Part shown: one piece after another, positions 25,601 to 33,082 of the stretch
Numbering within the stretch: the first letter of the stretch is position 1
Layout: each line of letters opens with the position of its first letter
Origin: Chitinophaga sp. SYP-B3965
GTDB taxonomy: Bacteria > Bacteroidota > Bacteroidia > Chitinophagales > Chitinophagaceae
Assembly: GCF_009647655.1 (NCBI RefSeq)
Contig: NZ_WJFD01000003.1
Location: 1 to 64,000 of the forward strand
DNA length: 64,000 nucleotides
Direction of reading: 5' to 3'
Notes under the pieces: model-generated
The model's input: the letters and a program-made list of their open reading frames with translations, nothing else
What the model was told of the DNA's origin: nothing
The model's database searches: none
Program-made: the position numbers and the translations under genes

Positions 25601-27823
25601 TACACTTACAGAAGTGATCACAGGCGGCACATCATCATAATCAACGGAAATCGTATTGGATGCGGTATTACCATTCGAACGCCCGTTACTTGCCATATTG
25701 GCGTTTACCCACACTTGCACATTACCATTTACACTGGGTGTGACCGTGAAGGTATAAGTGATGTTATCAGTTGTTTGCAGGTTGCCCGCCAGCGCCATAT
25801 TTACAGATGACATGCTTGCAAGTGAAAAGCCGGTAACGGCCTCGCTGAATGTAGCTGTTACAGTAAAAGGCCCCGATACAGGACTGCTGGTTGTGCTAAG
25901 TGTAACGGTCGGGCGCCTGGTGTCTACATTAATTGCTCCTGCACTGAAATTAGTCATTAGCAGGCCTCCATCATTACCAGCCATGTCCTTTATCGTTCCA
26001 CCATTTGTTTCAATGGTTGGGATCATTGATACATCATTTGCCACCAGGCCTTCTTCCAGTATATCGTATCTGAAGATGAGCGTATTTGTTCCTGATCCGC
26101 TAACATAGGATGCATTCCTGATCGCAGGACCTCCTATCTGGATACCAATATGAGGAGTACCGGTTACATTTACGATCTCGTTGTAATTAACGTTAAAAAA
26201 CAACGGAGAGTTGAGATGATAATTACCAGCAGGCGGCCTGGTTACACTAGTGATGAACGGTGCATCAGCGTCGTATTGGAAAGAAAGTGTGTTGGATGCT
26301 GTATTGGGATTTCCCCCAAATACACCATCCACCGTGGTGGCAGGCAATTGAAGGGTAAAAGCACCTGAACTCGGATCAGGTGTCAGCTGCATTGTATAAG
26401 TAATATTATCCGAAGTTTGCAGGTTGCTTACTGTAACCATTATTATAAAGTAGTCTGCCACTGATAAACCGGTTACTGGTTCACTGAAAGTAGTGGTCAC
26501 TGTAAAAGGTCCGTTTACATAGGGGCCTGCTGTAGTAGATAACACTGCTGATGGGCGCCATGTATTTACAAATATGCTCCCTAAGTATGGGAGGTTATTT
26601 AATGCCGGCACTGCATCATACACGAGATCTTTTATAGTACCACCGTTTAAGACGATGGTATTTCCCATACTGATCCCATCCAGATCCACCTCCCCTGGCC
26701 CTACGGTATAACGGAAAGTTAACTGGTTAGTTCCTGTACCACCAACATAACTGGCATGCCAGATATATCCCCCGATATTCACTTCAAAGTATGGTACACC
26801 ACCTGTGGTGACCACATCTACAGCTTCATTGTAGTTCACATGAAAATCCATGTCCCTTGTTTCCGTGTAATAACCATTGGAAGGAGCTGTTACTGAAACA
26901 ACAACTGGTATTGTAAGGTCCACGCTCCAGTTATATGTTTCTGGTGTAAGATCTGTATTACCTGCAGCGTCTGTGGCACGGACCTGGAAACTATGGTTCC
27001 CCTCAGTTAACCCGGACAATGGAAGAGGGAAACTAACCGGCGTGAAGGCTGCACCATCTAAAGATCCTTCAAAGGTGCTACCGCTTTCAGTGGAAGCAGC
27101 GTCAAAGAGATCTGCACCATTGCTCACTGCCGGAGGTGTACTTAAGAAAGATGTATTTGGTGCCGTTTGATCTAATATGATATTGTCACTAACAGTAAGC
27201 ACATTCAAAGCCTGGTCAACCAACTGCACATATACGTTCTTCACACCATCTCCGGCGGGTAAGGTAACATTTAACAGACCAATGTAGGTCTGGTAGAAAC
27301 CCCAGTTGAAGTTGTCAAAAGAGAAACGCATTTGTAAAAGCGGGTCAGTATCCATTTTTGTGATACTTAATGCCACGTAGGGATCATTCGTATAAGCTGC
27401 TCCGCTATTAATACTTACCGTACCGGTAGGTGCCGTTTTGTCAATTGTATACAGTGCACCAGTTGTATAAGGAGCATTGATAAGACCAGGGCTTATACCT
27501 GTGCCTGTAACAATTAAACGGAGATTACCATCCCCGGTTCCTGCATTAACAGTAACAAAATATATAGTTCCACTGCCAGAGACGCTGGCAACACTGGCTC
27601 CTGTAAGGCCTAAATAAGTATCTACAGAAAAAGATGCAGCAGTTACACCCGTTACAGCTTCTGTGAATGTAACAACATAGTTTACAGTGTTGGCTGAAGT
27701 TGGGGAGGAACCCGAACGTGAAACATTTGCAACAGCAGGTGCCCACTTATTTGTAGTACTGTAGCCACAAAGTGTTTGTAATAGTATAACCGGTATAAGT
27801 AAGCATATTTTCAACTTATTCAT
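22637..27823 (-). CDS. Giant surface protein with Ig-like repeats and T9SS type B C-terminus
   Basis: A 1728-residue exported protein. After the signal peptide come a Big_12-like module and two other Ig-like modules. Then come five tandem pairs of a module starting near (S/T)xPxxGYY and a module starting PSVVLST with FSEAVTGF. A cadherin-like domain follows (about 1370-1460). The C-terminal segment has LLTPNGDGINDKW, IFDRGGRMIYQ and NEWDGTMNGQ.LAEGTYYY, the gliding-motility-associated CHU_C type B sorting domain used by type IX secretion. It is probably a surface adhesin. Three of the repeat pairs are nearly identical in DNA, with an exact 636-base period. The PorP gene follows. Confidence 0.9.
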   Translation of the reverse strand: MNKLKICLLIPVILLQTLCGYSTTNKWAPAVANVSRSGSSPTSANTVNYVVTFTEAVTGVTAASFSVDTYLGLTGASVASVSGSGTIYFVTVNAGTGDGNLRLIVTGTGISPGLINAPYTTGALYTIDKTAPTGTVSINSGAAYTNDPYVALSITKMDTDPLLQMRFSFDNFNWGFYQTYIGLLNVTLPAGDGVKNVYVQLVDQALNVLTVSDNIILDQTAPNTSFLSTPPAVSNGADLFDAASTESGSTFEGSLDGAAFTPVSFPLPLSGLTEGNHSFQVRATDAAGNTDLTPETYNWSVDLTIPVVVSVTAPSNGYYTETRDMDFHVNYNEAVDVVTTGGVPYFEVNIGGYIWHASYVGGTGTNQLTFRYTVGPGEVDLDGISMGNTIVLNGGTIKDLVYDAVPALNNLPYLGSIFVNTWRPSAVLSTTAGPYVNGPFTVTTTFSEPVTGLSVADYFIIMVTVSNLQTSDNITYTMQLTPDPSSGAFTLQLPATTVDGVFGGNPNTASNTLSFQYDADAPFITSVTRPPAGNYHLNSPLFFNVNYNEIVNVTGTPHIGIQIGGPAIRNASYVSGSGTNTLIFRYDILEEGLVANDVSMIPTIETNGGTIKDMAGNDGGLLMTNFSAGAINVDTRRPTVTLSTTSSPVSGPFTVTATFSEAVTGFSLASMSSVNMALAGNLQTTDNITYTFTVTPSVNGNVQVWVNANMASNGRSNGNTASNTISVDYDDVPPVITSVSVPADGYYKANSPLNFTVNTSEVIQGSGTPFLQVLIGANTRQATYVSGLGTNALTFSYVIQDGDMDGIALGANLMPNGATLKDVAGNNMVPVLQSVGNMQNVFVNTSHPSVVLSTAAAARVNTPYTITVTFSEAVTGFIVSDLAATNATVSNLQTTDNITYTALITPVADGAVTTQLPADRAENIGANGNMLSNSLSLTYDATSPAITSVSVPANGYYKANSPLSFTVNTSEVIQGSGTPFLNISVGANTRQATYVSGLGSNTLVFSYVVQDGDMDMDGIALGVNLMPNGAILKDDAGNNMVAVLQSVGNTQNVFVNTDHPSVVLSTAAAAKVNAPYNISITFSEAVTGFAVNDLTVTNATAGNLQTTDNITYTALITPVADGAVTILLPADRAENIGANGNILSNSLSLIYDATSPAITSVNVPPNGYYKENSTLTFTVNTSEVIQGSGAPFLQVLIGANTRQANYVSGLDTNALTFSYVIQNGEMDMDGIALSANLMPNGAVLKDDVGNNMVYALQSAGNTQNVFVNTNHPSVVLSTAAAAKVNAPYTITITFSEAVTGFAATDLTATNATISNLQTTNNITYTALVTPSADGAVTTLLPADRAENIGANGNAASNTLSLTYDGTAPVINAGQTFNALENNAVGTVAGTVTATEANGTLQNWTIATDGSGGAFSINTNGTITVKDVALLNSKAGTTVTLNITVSDGLNTSAQATVTIAIGAINKAPFFGVVADREICITTATQTFPVTGATATEAGQTFGFTISADQQIFDALTIDAAGVVSYKLKTSATGKANITIIIKDNGGVTNGGVDVFQRTFALTVNSLPVVNITSNKGSTVSKGTEVQLTASGAATYNWGTATGAVFTIRPQANTTYTVTGANAAGCEGTAQITLNIIEDFKVDAANLLTPNGDGINDKWVIRNISSYPDNELKIFDRGGRMIYQRRNYNNEWDGTMNGQRLAEGTYYYILTIDGSGKTVKGYITIITDRK
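23700..25620 (-). repeat. Three near-identical 636-bp coding repeats
   Basis: The anchor GT(G/T)GATAATA starts at 23991, 24627 and 25263, exactly 636 bases (212 codons) apart. Long stretches around it differ only at scattered bases. The outer two repeat pairs of the gene are more diverged. The period is a multiple of three, so gain or loss of a unit keeps the frame. Confidence 0.8.
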
Positions 27824-28133
27824 AAGTAAGGATTAGTATTCGAAGAATTATTGAACTCCGCCGCAAAGGGGGCAGGCAAATAAATGGCTGACGATCAGAA
27901 AAGATAAAAGGGTCACCATGTTCCTGATGGAACAGGCGTTGTGAGGTTTATTCATACTGGTAAGGGATATTGTTATTAGCAAATAGGGCCTGGGACGCTA
28001 AAATCCGGAGCAAGATATATATATTTATTTCAAAGCATGTAAAATATTAAAACAGGCATGGCCGGAGAGCAGGTTTTACTTTTTACTTCTCCTTTTTTTT
28101 CATTAAATTCATAGCACACTAATAAGTAGCACC
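27824..28133. other. Intergenic stretch upstream of the giant gene
   Basis: This 310-base stretch lies between two divergent genes. It contains one short open frame on the minus strand (listed separately), a small GTTCC-TGAT-GGAAC hairpin at about 27918-27931, and AT-rich sequence. No certain promoter box was placed. Confidence 0.5.
27848..27955 (-). CDS. Possible 35-residue exported micro-protein
   Basis: An open frame of 35 codons on the minus strand runs just ahead of the giant gene in the same direction, 24 bases before its start. It starts with ATG at 27955. It has a basic/polar start (MNKPHNACSIRNM), a hydrophobic run (VTLLSFLIVSHLFA) and a tail CPLCGGVQ. LFAC looks like a weak lipobox, and the tail carries CxxC. 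The pattern is reminiscent of a tiny lipoprotein or a leader peptide, but with no family match this may be chance. Conservation in relatives would decide. Confidence 0.25.
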   Translation of the reverse strand: MNKPHNACSIRNMVTLLSFLIVSHLFACPLCGGVQ

Positions 28134-28526
28134 ATGATTAATTTTTCAGAATTAAAAGCCGGTGATATTGTACTGGCTAAGTTTGAAGAACAGGTAATGG
28201 AGGGAAAGGTCCTCCAGGTAGATCATGAATTGAAGCAGGTTTGTGTGTTAACCCATGAAGAGCAGGAAAGCTGGTACAGTGCGGAAGACCTCTTCCCCAT
28301 CCCACTCACGGAAGAACAGCTCGTTAAACTGAAGTTCTCTAAAGCAGAAGAAAATGGCAATGGCCAGGCTTATGTACGAGGGCCTTTTACGGTGGTCCTC
28401 TCGCAGGGAGCAGCGCCAAATACTGTTTTACATTACCGGGATGAAACGCGCAACATTGCAGGTGGCATCATGGTGCATCAGCTGCAAAATCATTATGCAG
28501 GTATGACGTTATTTCATTTAGAATAA
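28134..28526 (+). CDS. Small conserved cytoplasmic protein of unknown function
   Basis: A 130-residue acidic protein without a signal peptide or membrane segment. The first 50 residues (LKAGDIVLAKFEEQVMEGKV) read like a small SH3/Tudor-type beta-barrel. The C-terminal part ends VHQLQNHYAGMTLFHLE, a type of ending I recall from Chitinophagaceae hypothetical proteins. It is a single gene with its own strong terminator, divergent from the giant surface gene. A binding role for the barrel is only a guess. Confidence 0.75.
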   Translation: MINFSELKAGDIVLAKFEEQVMEGKVLQVDHELKQVCVLTHEEQESWYSAEDLFPIPLTEEQLVKLKFSKAEENGNGQAYVRGPFTVVLSQGAAPNTVLHYRDETRNIAGGIMVHQLQNHYAGMTLFHLE

Positions 28527-28551
28527 AAAGAATATAGTTCTCCTTAAAGAA

Positions 28552-28604
28552 AAAAGACCTCTCTCTGCCACCAGGAAGCTTCCGGGACAGAGAGAGGTTT
28601 TTTC
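28552..28604 (+). terminator. Terminator after the 28134-28526 gene
   Basis: CCTCTCTCTG (28558-28567) pairs perfectly with CAGAGAGAGG (28588-28597) and is followed by TTTTTTC. Confidence 0.9.
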
Positions 28605-28650
28605 TTTACTTTTATTTGAACCTGAATTTATGCAGCCTGCCTGGGGGCAT

Positions 28651-28679
28651 AAAAAAAGCCGCTCTTTATAGGAGCAGCT
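28651..28679 (-). terminator. Terminator of the PspC-like gene
   Basis: On the minus strand AGCTGCTC and GAGCGGCT form a hairpin with a seven-base loop and one mismatch, followed by a T7 run. Confidence 0.75.
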
Positions 28680-28729
28680 GTTATCAATGATGATAAATCA
28701 GTTAGTAAATTAAATCTCTGAGGATCAGC

Positions 28730-28951
28730 TCAAAGGTAACGTAAGGGATTCCGGCGTGCCTTCGCGATGTAATTCTTGATATTCATCCAGAAAGCCAGGA
28801 TCATATAAACGATCAGGGGAGACCCCATGGCTAAAAAAGTGGCATAAATAAAGAATATCCGGATGCGTGATGTGGCAATGCCCAATTTCTCACCCAGCGC
28901 AGTACAAACACCAAAGGCCTTCCATTCTACAAAGTCTTTGATCTTATTCAT
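28730..28951 (-). CDS. PspC domain protein
   Basis: A 73-residue membrane protein consisting of one PspC domain. It has the family core FGVCTALGEKLGI (13-25) followed by SRIRIFFIYATF and a hydrophobic segment MGSPLIVYMILAFWM (42-56). In other bacteria PspC proteins act in envelope-stress signalling or as small membrane regulators. Here it is a stand-alone short form without a second domain, in its own transcription unit divergent from aconitase. Its precise role is unknown. Confidence 0.85.
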   Translation of the reverse strand: MNKIKDFVEWKAFGVCTALGEKLGIATSRIRIFFIYATFLAMGSPLIVYMILAFWMNIKNYIAKARRNPLRYL

Positions 28952-29102
28952 ATATCAAATTTATTACAATCTAGTTTAAATAACAAATGTAATTCCGGGA
29001 TTTGTACAAGAGAATGGGGGCGTTTTCCTTTAAAAACTCTATGAAAATGTTTAACTTCGCGGTGCAAATTTTAATGTATTCGCTCATAAATTCTTTATTT
29101 CC

Positions 29103-31376
29103 ATGGTGTTTGATATTGACATGATTAAAAAATTGTATGCGGCATTACCGGGTAAAGTGGAAGCTACCCGTAAGATGTTAGGTCGCCCGCTTACATTGGC
29201 TGAGAAAATCCTTTATGCCCACCTGTACGCACCCACTACTACCCCTTTTGAAAGAGGTAAATCCTATGTGGAATTTGCGCCGGACCGTGTGGCTATGCAG
29301 GATGCTACTGCTCAGATGGCTTTGCTGCAGTTCATGACCTGTGGCCGTGCAACGGTTGCCGTACCTTCTACGGTACACTGTGATCACCTGATCCAGGCTA
29401 AAACTGGTGCTGTGGCGGATCTGGCTACTGCTATCGACACCAATAAGGAAGTTTACGATTTTCTGGCATCTATTTCTGATAAATACGGTATCGGTTTCTG
29501 GAAACCGGGCGCTGGTATCATTCACCAGGTTGTTCTGGAGAATTATGCCTTCCCTGGCGGTCTGATGATCGGTACGGACTCTCATACGCCCAATGCGGGC
29601 GGTCTGGGCATGCTGGCCATCGGTGTTGGTGGTGCAGATGCGGTAGACGTAATGGCAGGCCTCGGCTGGGAGCTGAAAATGCCTAAACTGATCGGCGTTA
29701 AGCTGACCGGTAAACTGAGTGGCTGGGCTTCTCCTAAAGATGTGATCCTGCGTGTAGCTGGTATCCTCACCGTAAAAGGTGGTACAGGCTGTATCGTGGA
29801 ATACTTTGGCGAAGGTGCGGATAGCATGAGCGCTACCGGTAAAGGCACTATCTGTAACATGGGTGCTGAGATCGGCGCTACCTGCTCCGTTTTTGCCTAT
29901 GATACCAAAATGTCTGATTACCTGAAAGGCACTTCCCGCAAAGAAGTAGCTGGACTGGCAGACGGCGTTAGGGAACACCTGCGTCCGGATGAAGCAGTAT
30001 ACAATGATCCTACCAAGTTCTACGATCAGGTGATCGAGATCAACCTGGATGAACTGGAACCTTATGTTAACGGACCATTCACCCCGGACCTGGCATGGCC
30101 TATCTCCAAATTTGCACAGGCTGTAAGGGAAAACAACTGGCCAGAGAAGCTGGAAGTAGCCCTGATCGGTTCCTGCACCAACTCTTCCTACGAAGATATC
30201 AGCCGTTCTGCCTCCCTGGCAAAACAGGCTATCGATAAAGACCTTCCCGTACATTCCGAATTCACCATCACCCCCGGTTCTGAACTGGTTCGCTTCACCA
30301 TCGAAAGAGATGGCCTGCTGAAAACCTTCGAACAATTCGGTGGTGTGGTACTGGCTAACGCCTGCGGTCCCTGTATCGGTCAATGGGCCCGTCATATAGA
30401 CGATCCTTCCCGTAAGAACTCTATCATCACTTCCTTCAACCGTAACTTCGCGAAGAGGAATGACGGTCTGGCTTCTACCCATGCGTTCGTAGCGTCTCCT
30501 GAGATCGTTACTGCATTGGCTATTGCCGGTGACCTCACTTTCAACCCGCTCACAGATACCCTGAAGAACAGAAAGGGTGAAGATGTGAAACTGGATGAAC
30601 CAACAGGTTTTGAACTGCCTCCAAGAGGATTTGATGTGGGTGACGCTGGTTACCAGGCCCCTGCTGAAGATGGCAGCGGCGTCTCTGTGATCGTATCTCC
30701 TACTTCAGATCGTTTGCAATTGCTGGCTCCGTTCTCTGCATGGGAAGGTATTGATCTGAAAGGATTGAAACTGCTCATCAAAGCAAAAGGTAAATGTACT
30801 ACGGATCACATCTCTATGGCTGGTCCATGGTTGAAGTTCCGTGGTCACCTGGATAACATTTCCAACAACATGCTCATTGGTGCTATCAACGGCTTCAATG
30901 ATAAAACAGATACCGTTAAGAACCAGCTGACTGGCGAATACGGTGCTGTACCGGCTACTGCCCGTGCTTACAAAGCAGCAGGCATTGGCTCCATCGTTGT
31001 GGGTGATGAAAACTACGGTGAAGGATCCAGCCGCGAGCACGCAGCAATGGAACCCCGCCACCTTGGTGTTCGCGCTATCCTCGTGAAATCTTTCGCGCGG
31101 ATCCACGAAACCAACCTGAAAAAACAGGGTATGCTGGGCTTGACCTTCAATGACAAAGACGATTACGAAAAGATCCAGGAAGATGATAACATCGATATCA
31201 TCGGTCTGACTGAATTCACACCTGGTAAATCCCTGACGGTTGTTTTAAACCACAAGGATGGATCTAAGGATGAGATCGTGGTGAACCATACTTACAATGA
31301 ACAACAAATTGAGTGGTTCAAAGCAGGTGGTGCATTGAATGTGATCAGAGCACAGTTTGCAGCAGCGAAGAAATAA
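29103..31376 (+). CDS. acnA: Aconitate hydratase
   Basis: This TCA-cycle enzyme interconverts citrate and isocitrate. The 757-residue length and the sequence pattern (mitochondrial-like, starting with the swivel-less N-terminal three domains) are normal. The [4Fe-4S] ligands are Cys358 (GSCTN), Cys421 and Cys424 (NACGPC). Substrate-binding blocks GTDSHTPN (157-164) and GDENYGEGSSREHAA near the C-terminus are intact. It is monocistronic with a terminator on the 3' side. The acnA symbol is by general usage; the protein is closer to mitochondrial aconitase than to E. coli AcnA. Confidence 0.95.
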   Translation: MVFDIDMIKKLYAALPGKVEATRKMLGRPLTLAEKILYAHLYAPTTTPFERGKSYVEFAPDRVAMQDATAQMALLQFMTCGRATVAVPSTVHCDHLIQAKTGAVADLATAIDTNKEVYDFLASISDKYGIGFWKPGAGIIHQVVLENYAFPGGLMIGTDSHTPNAGGLGMLAIGVGGADAVDVMAGLGWELKMPKLIGVKLTGKLSGWASPKDVILRVAGILTVKGGTGCIVEYFGEGADSMSATGKGTICNMGAEIGATCSVFAYDTKMSDYLKGTSRKEVAGLADGVREHLRPDEAVYNDPTKFYDQVIEINLDELEPYVNGPFTPDLAWPISKFAQAVRENNWPEKLEVALIGSCTNSSYEDISRSASLAKQAIDKDLPVHSEFTITPGSELVRFTIERDGLLKTFEQFGGVVLANACGPCIGQWARHIDDPSRKNSIITSFNRNFAKRNDGLASTHAFVASPEIVTALAIAGDLTFNPLTDTLKNRKGEDVKLDEPTGFELPPRGFDVGDAGYQAPAEDGSGVSVIVSPTSDRLQLLAPFSAWEGIDLKGLKLLIKAKGKCTTDHISMAGPWLKFRGHLDNISNNMLIGAINGFNDKTDTVKNQLTGEYGAVPATARAYKAAGIGSIVVGDENYGEGSSREHAAMEPRHLGVRAILVKSFARIHETNLKKQGMLGLTFNDKDDYEKIQEDDNIDIIGLTEFTPGKSLTVVLNHKDGSKDEIVVNHTYNEQQIEWFKAGGALNVIRAQFAAAKK

Positions 31377-31398
31377 TAACATCATACACTAATACGAA

Positions 31399-31428
31399 GG
31401 GCTGTCTCCTATGAGGCGGCCCTTTTTT
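31399..31428 (+). terminator. Terminator after aconitase
   Basis: GGGCTGTCTC (31399-31408) pairs with 31413-31422, including G-U pairs, and TTTTTT follows. Confidence 0.8.
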
Positions 31429-31430
31429 AT

Positions 31431-31480
31431 AAAAACCCTCTCTGCCACAGGGAGTATCCGGGGCAAAGAGGGCGTTTTTT
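31431..31480. terminator. Bidirectional terminator between aconitase and susD
   Basis: CCCTCT-C-TGCC (31436-31446) pairs with GGCA-A-AGAGGG (31462-31472). A-rich sequence on the left and T6 on the right let it act for the SusD gene (minus) and as a second stop for aconitase transcripts. Confidence 0.75.
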
Positions 31481-31499
31481 ATTTTTTGAGTACCTGTTT

Positions 31500-33056
31500 T
31501 TAGTAATTGGGGTTTTGCAACAGCACCGGTGTATTCCGGTCTATTTCCGTTTGCGGCAGCGGCCACATATCATAATGTGCTTCATACTTTGTTTTGATAG
31601 TAGGGGTAAGTGGATTCTGTACAAAACCATTCAATTTCGTACTGGCAATTCCCCATCTTCTGAGATCGAAATAACGCGATCCTTCCAGCGCAAACTCTAC
31701 CCTTCTTTCATGCCTGATGCGGATACGCATCTCATCTTTTGTTAACCCAACAGGAAGGTCCGGCATATTTACCCTGTTCCTCACCAGTTTCATGGCGGTA
31801 TATACATCTGCATCTGCACCAACCGCTTCATTCTGTGCTTCCGCAAACATGAGCAATACATCCGCATAACGCAGCAATACAAAATCATTATCATCGATGG
31901 TACCATAATCCGGATCAACGAGAGAAGGATCCAGCCATTTTTTCACAGCATAATAGCCAACTATCCAGCTGTCTTTCCCAGGAGTGGCAATAGCCAAATC
32001 TCCGGTAAAAGGCCAACCCTGTACCTTTGTATCACCAGGGAAGAAAAAGGTCATCCGCATCCTGGGATCCCTGTTTTCAAATGGCCGTCCTTTTACATAC
32101 ACGGCGGAAGAGGCCGTATCCTTACCATCTGCTGCCTCATACTCATCGATCAGGTCCTGCGTGCCCAGCTCTCCTTTCCAACGGTGCAATTGCACCGCCA
32201 CTGCCACATCCTGGTGTAAGATATTCGGGCGCTGGTATTTTACGGAGAACATGATCTCTTTACTTGTGTTCTGATCCGGTTTATAAAAGTTACCGGCATA
32301 ATTGGCATACAGGCTGTGCTTATTACCGAGCATGATCTCTTTAGCCAGTGCAGCCGCTTCTCCATATTTCTTCTGAAAGAGCAATGCCCGTACCTTGTAT
32401 GCCTGTGCCGTACTTTTAACAGCATGGCCATCTCCATACGTTACATCCGGTAAAGATGCAATCGCTAAATTCAGATCGTCTTCCACCAGTTTCAACACAT
32501 CCCCTCTGTCTGACTTTGCCCGGGTAGACGTAAAATCTATAGAGAAAGGATCTTCTGTAACAATAACGGTATTACCATAAAGCTGCGCCAGCCAGAAATA
32601 ATTAAAAGCCCTGATGAAATAAGCTTCTGCTTTATACCTGGTGAGCTTATCACCCGTGAGCACCTTATCAACATTTACAATAAATGAATTGGCTGCCGCA
32701 ATGGCTTTGTAAGAATTTGTGTAGTAATTGGCCACAAAGTCGCCGGATTGCGATGTGATCCCGGAAGAAAGCGCCGTCTGGCCACCACCATAATTATACT
32801 GTCCGTAGGAGTTATCACTGAAGTTATCCCATGCAAATATTTCATACATGGATGTGGCATATCCACCGCCACTCTGATACAGGTAGTTGTACAAACCACT
32901 TAAAGCGAGGTCTGCATCTCCTTCTGTTTTCCAGAAAAAGTCAGAAGATATTTTGTCCGGAGGTGCTACATCCAGGAATCCTTTTTTACAGGCACCCAGC
33001 ATGGTGGCAACACACAGGAGCATTAAGATATATTGCTGATACTGTCTCATATGCAT
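31500..33056 (-). CDS. SusD/RagB family nutrient-binding lipoprotein
   Basis: An outer-membrane surface lipoprotein that closes over the SusC channel and binds its ligand. Lipobox LGAC has Cys23, followed by the FLDVAPPDKISSDFFWKT start typical of SusD. The helical TPR-like region (about 100-250) and the C-terminal RHERRVEFALEGSRYFDLRRWG signature are intact. The 518-residue length is normal. Either of two ATGs (33056 or 33050) could be used. It is the last gene of a sigma-antisigma-SusC-SusD series, with no glycosidase or peptidase next to it, so the ligand is unknown. Confidence 0.94.
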   Translation of the reverse strand: MHMRQYQQYILMLLCVATMLGACKKGFLDVAPPDKISSDFFWKTEGDADLALSGLYNYLYQSGGGYATSMYEIFAWDNFSDNSYGQYNYGGGQTALSSGITSQSGDFVANYYTNSYKAIAAANSFIVNVDKVLTGDKLTRYKAEAYFIRAFNYFWLAQLYGNTVIVTEDPFSIDFTSTRAKSDRGDVLKLVEDDLNLAIASLPDVTYGDGHAVKSTAQAYKVRALLFQKKYGEAAALAKEIMLGNKHSLYANYAGNFYKPDQNTSKEIMFSVKYQRPNILHQDVAVAVQLHRWKGELGTQDLIDEYEAADGKDTASSAVYVKGRPFENRDPRMRMTFFFPGDTKVQGWPFTGDLAIATPGKDSWIVGYYAVKKWLDPSLVDPDYGTIDDNDFVLLRYADVLLMFAEAQNEAVGADADVYTAMKLVRNRVNMPDLPVGLTKDEMRIRIRHERRVEFALEGSRYFDLRRWGIASTKLNGFVQNPLTPTIKTKYEAHYDMWPLPQTEIDRNTPVLLQNPNY

Positions 33057-33082
33057 ATCATTTATCTGAATAGGATTTATAA

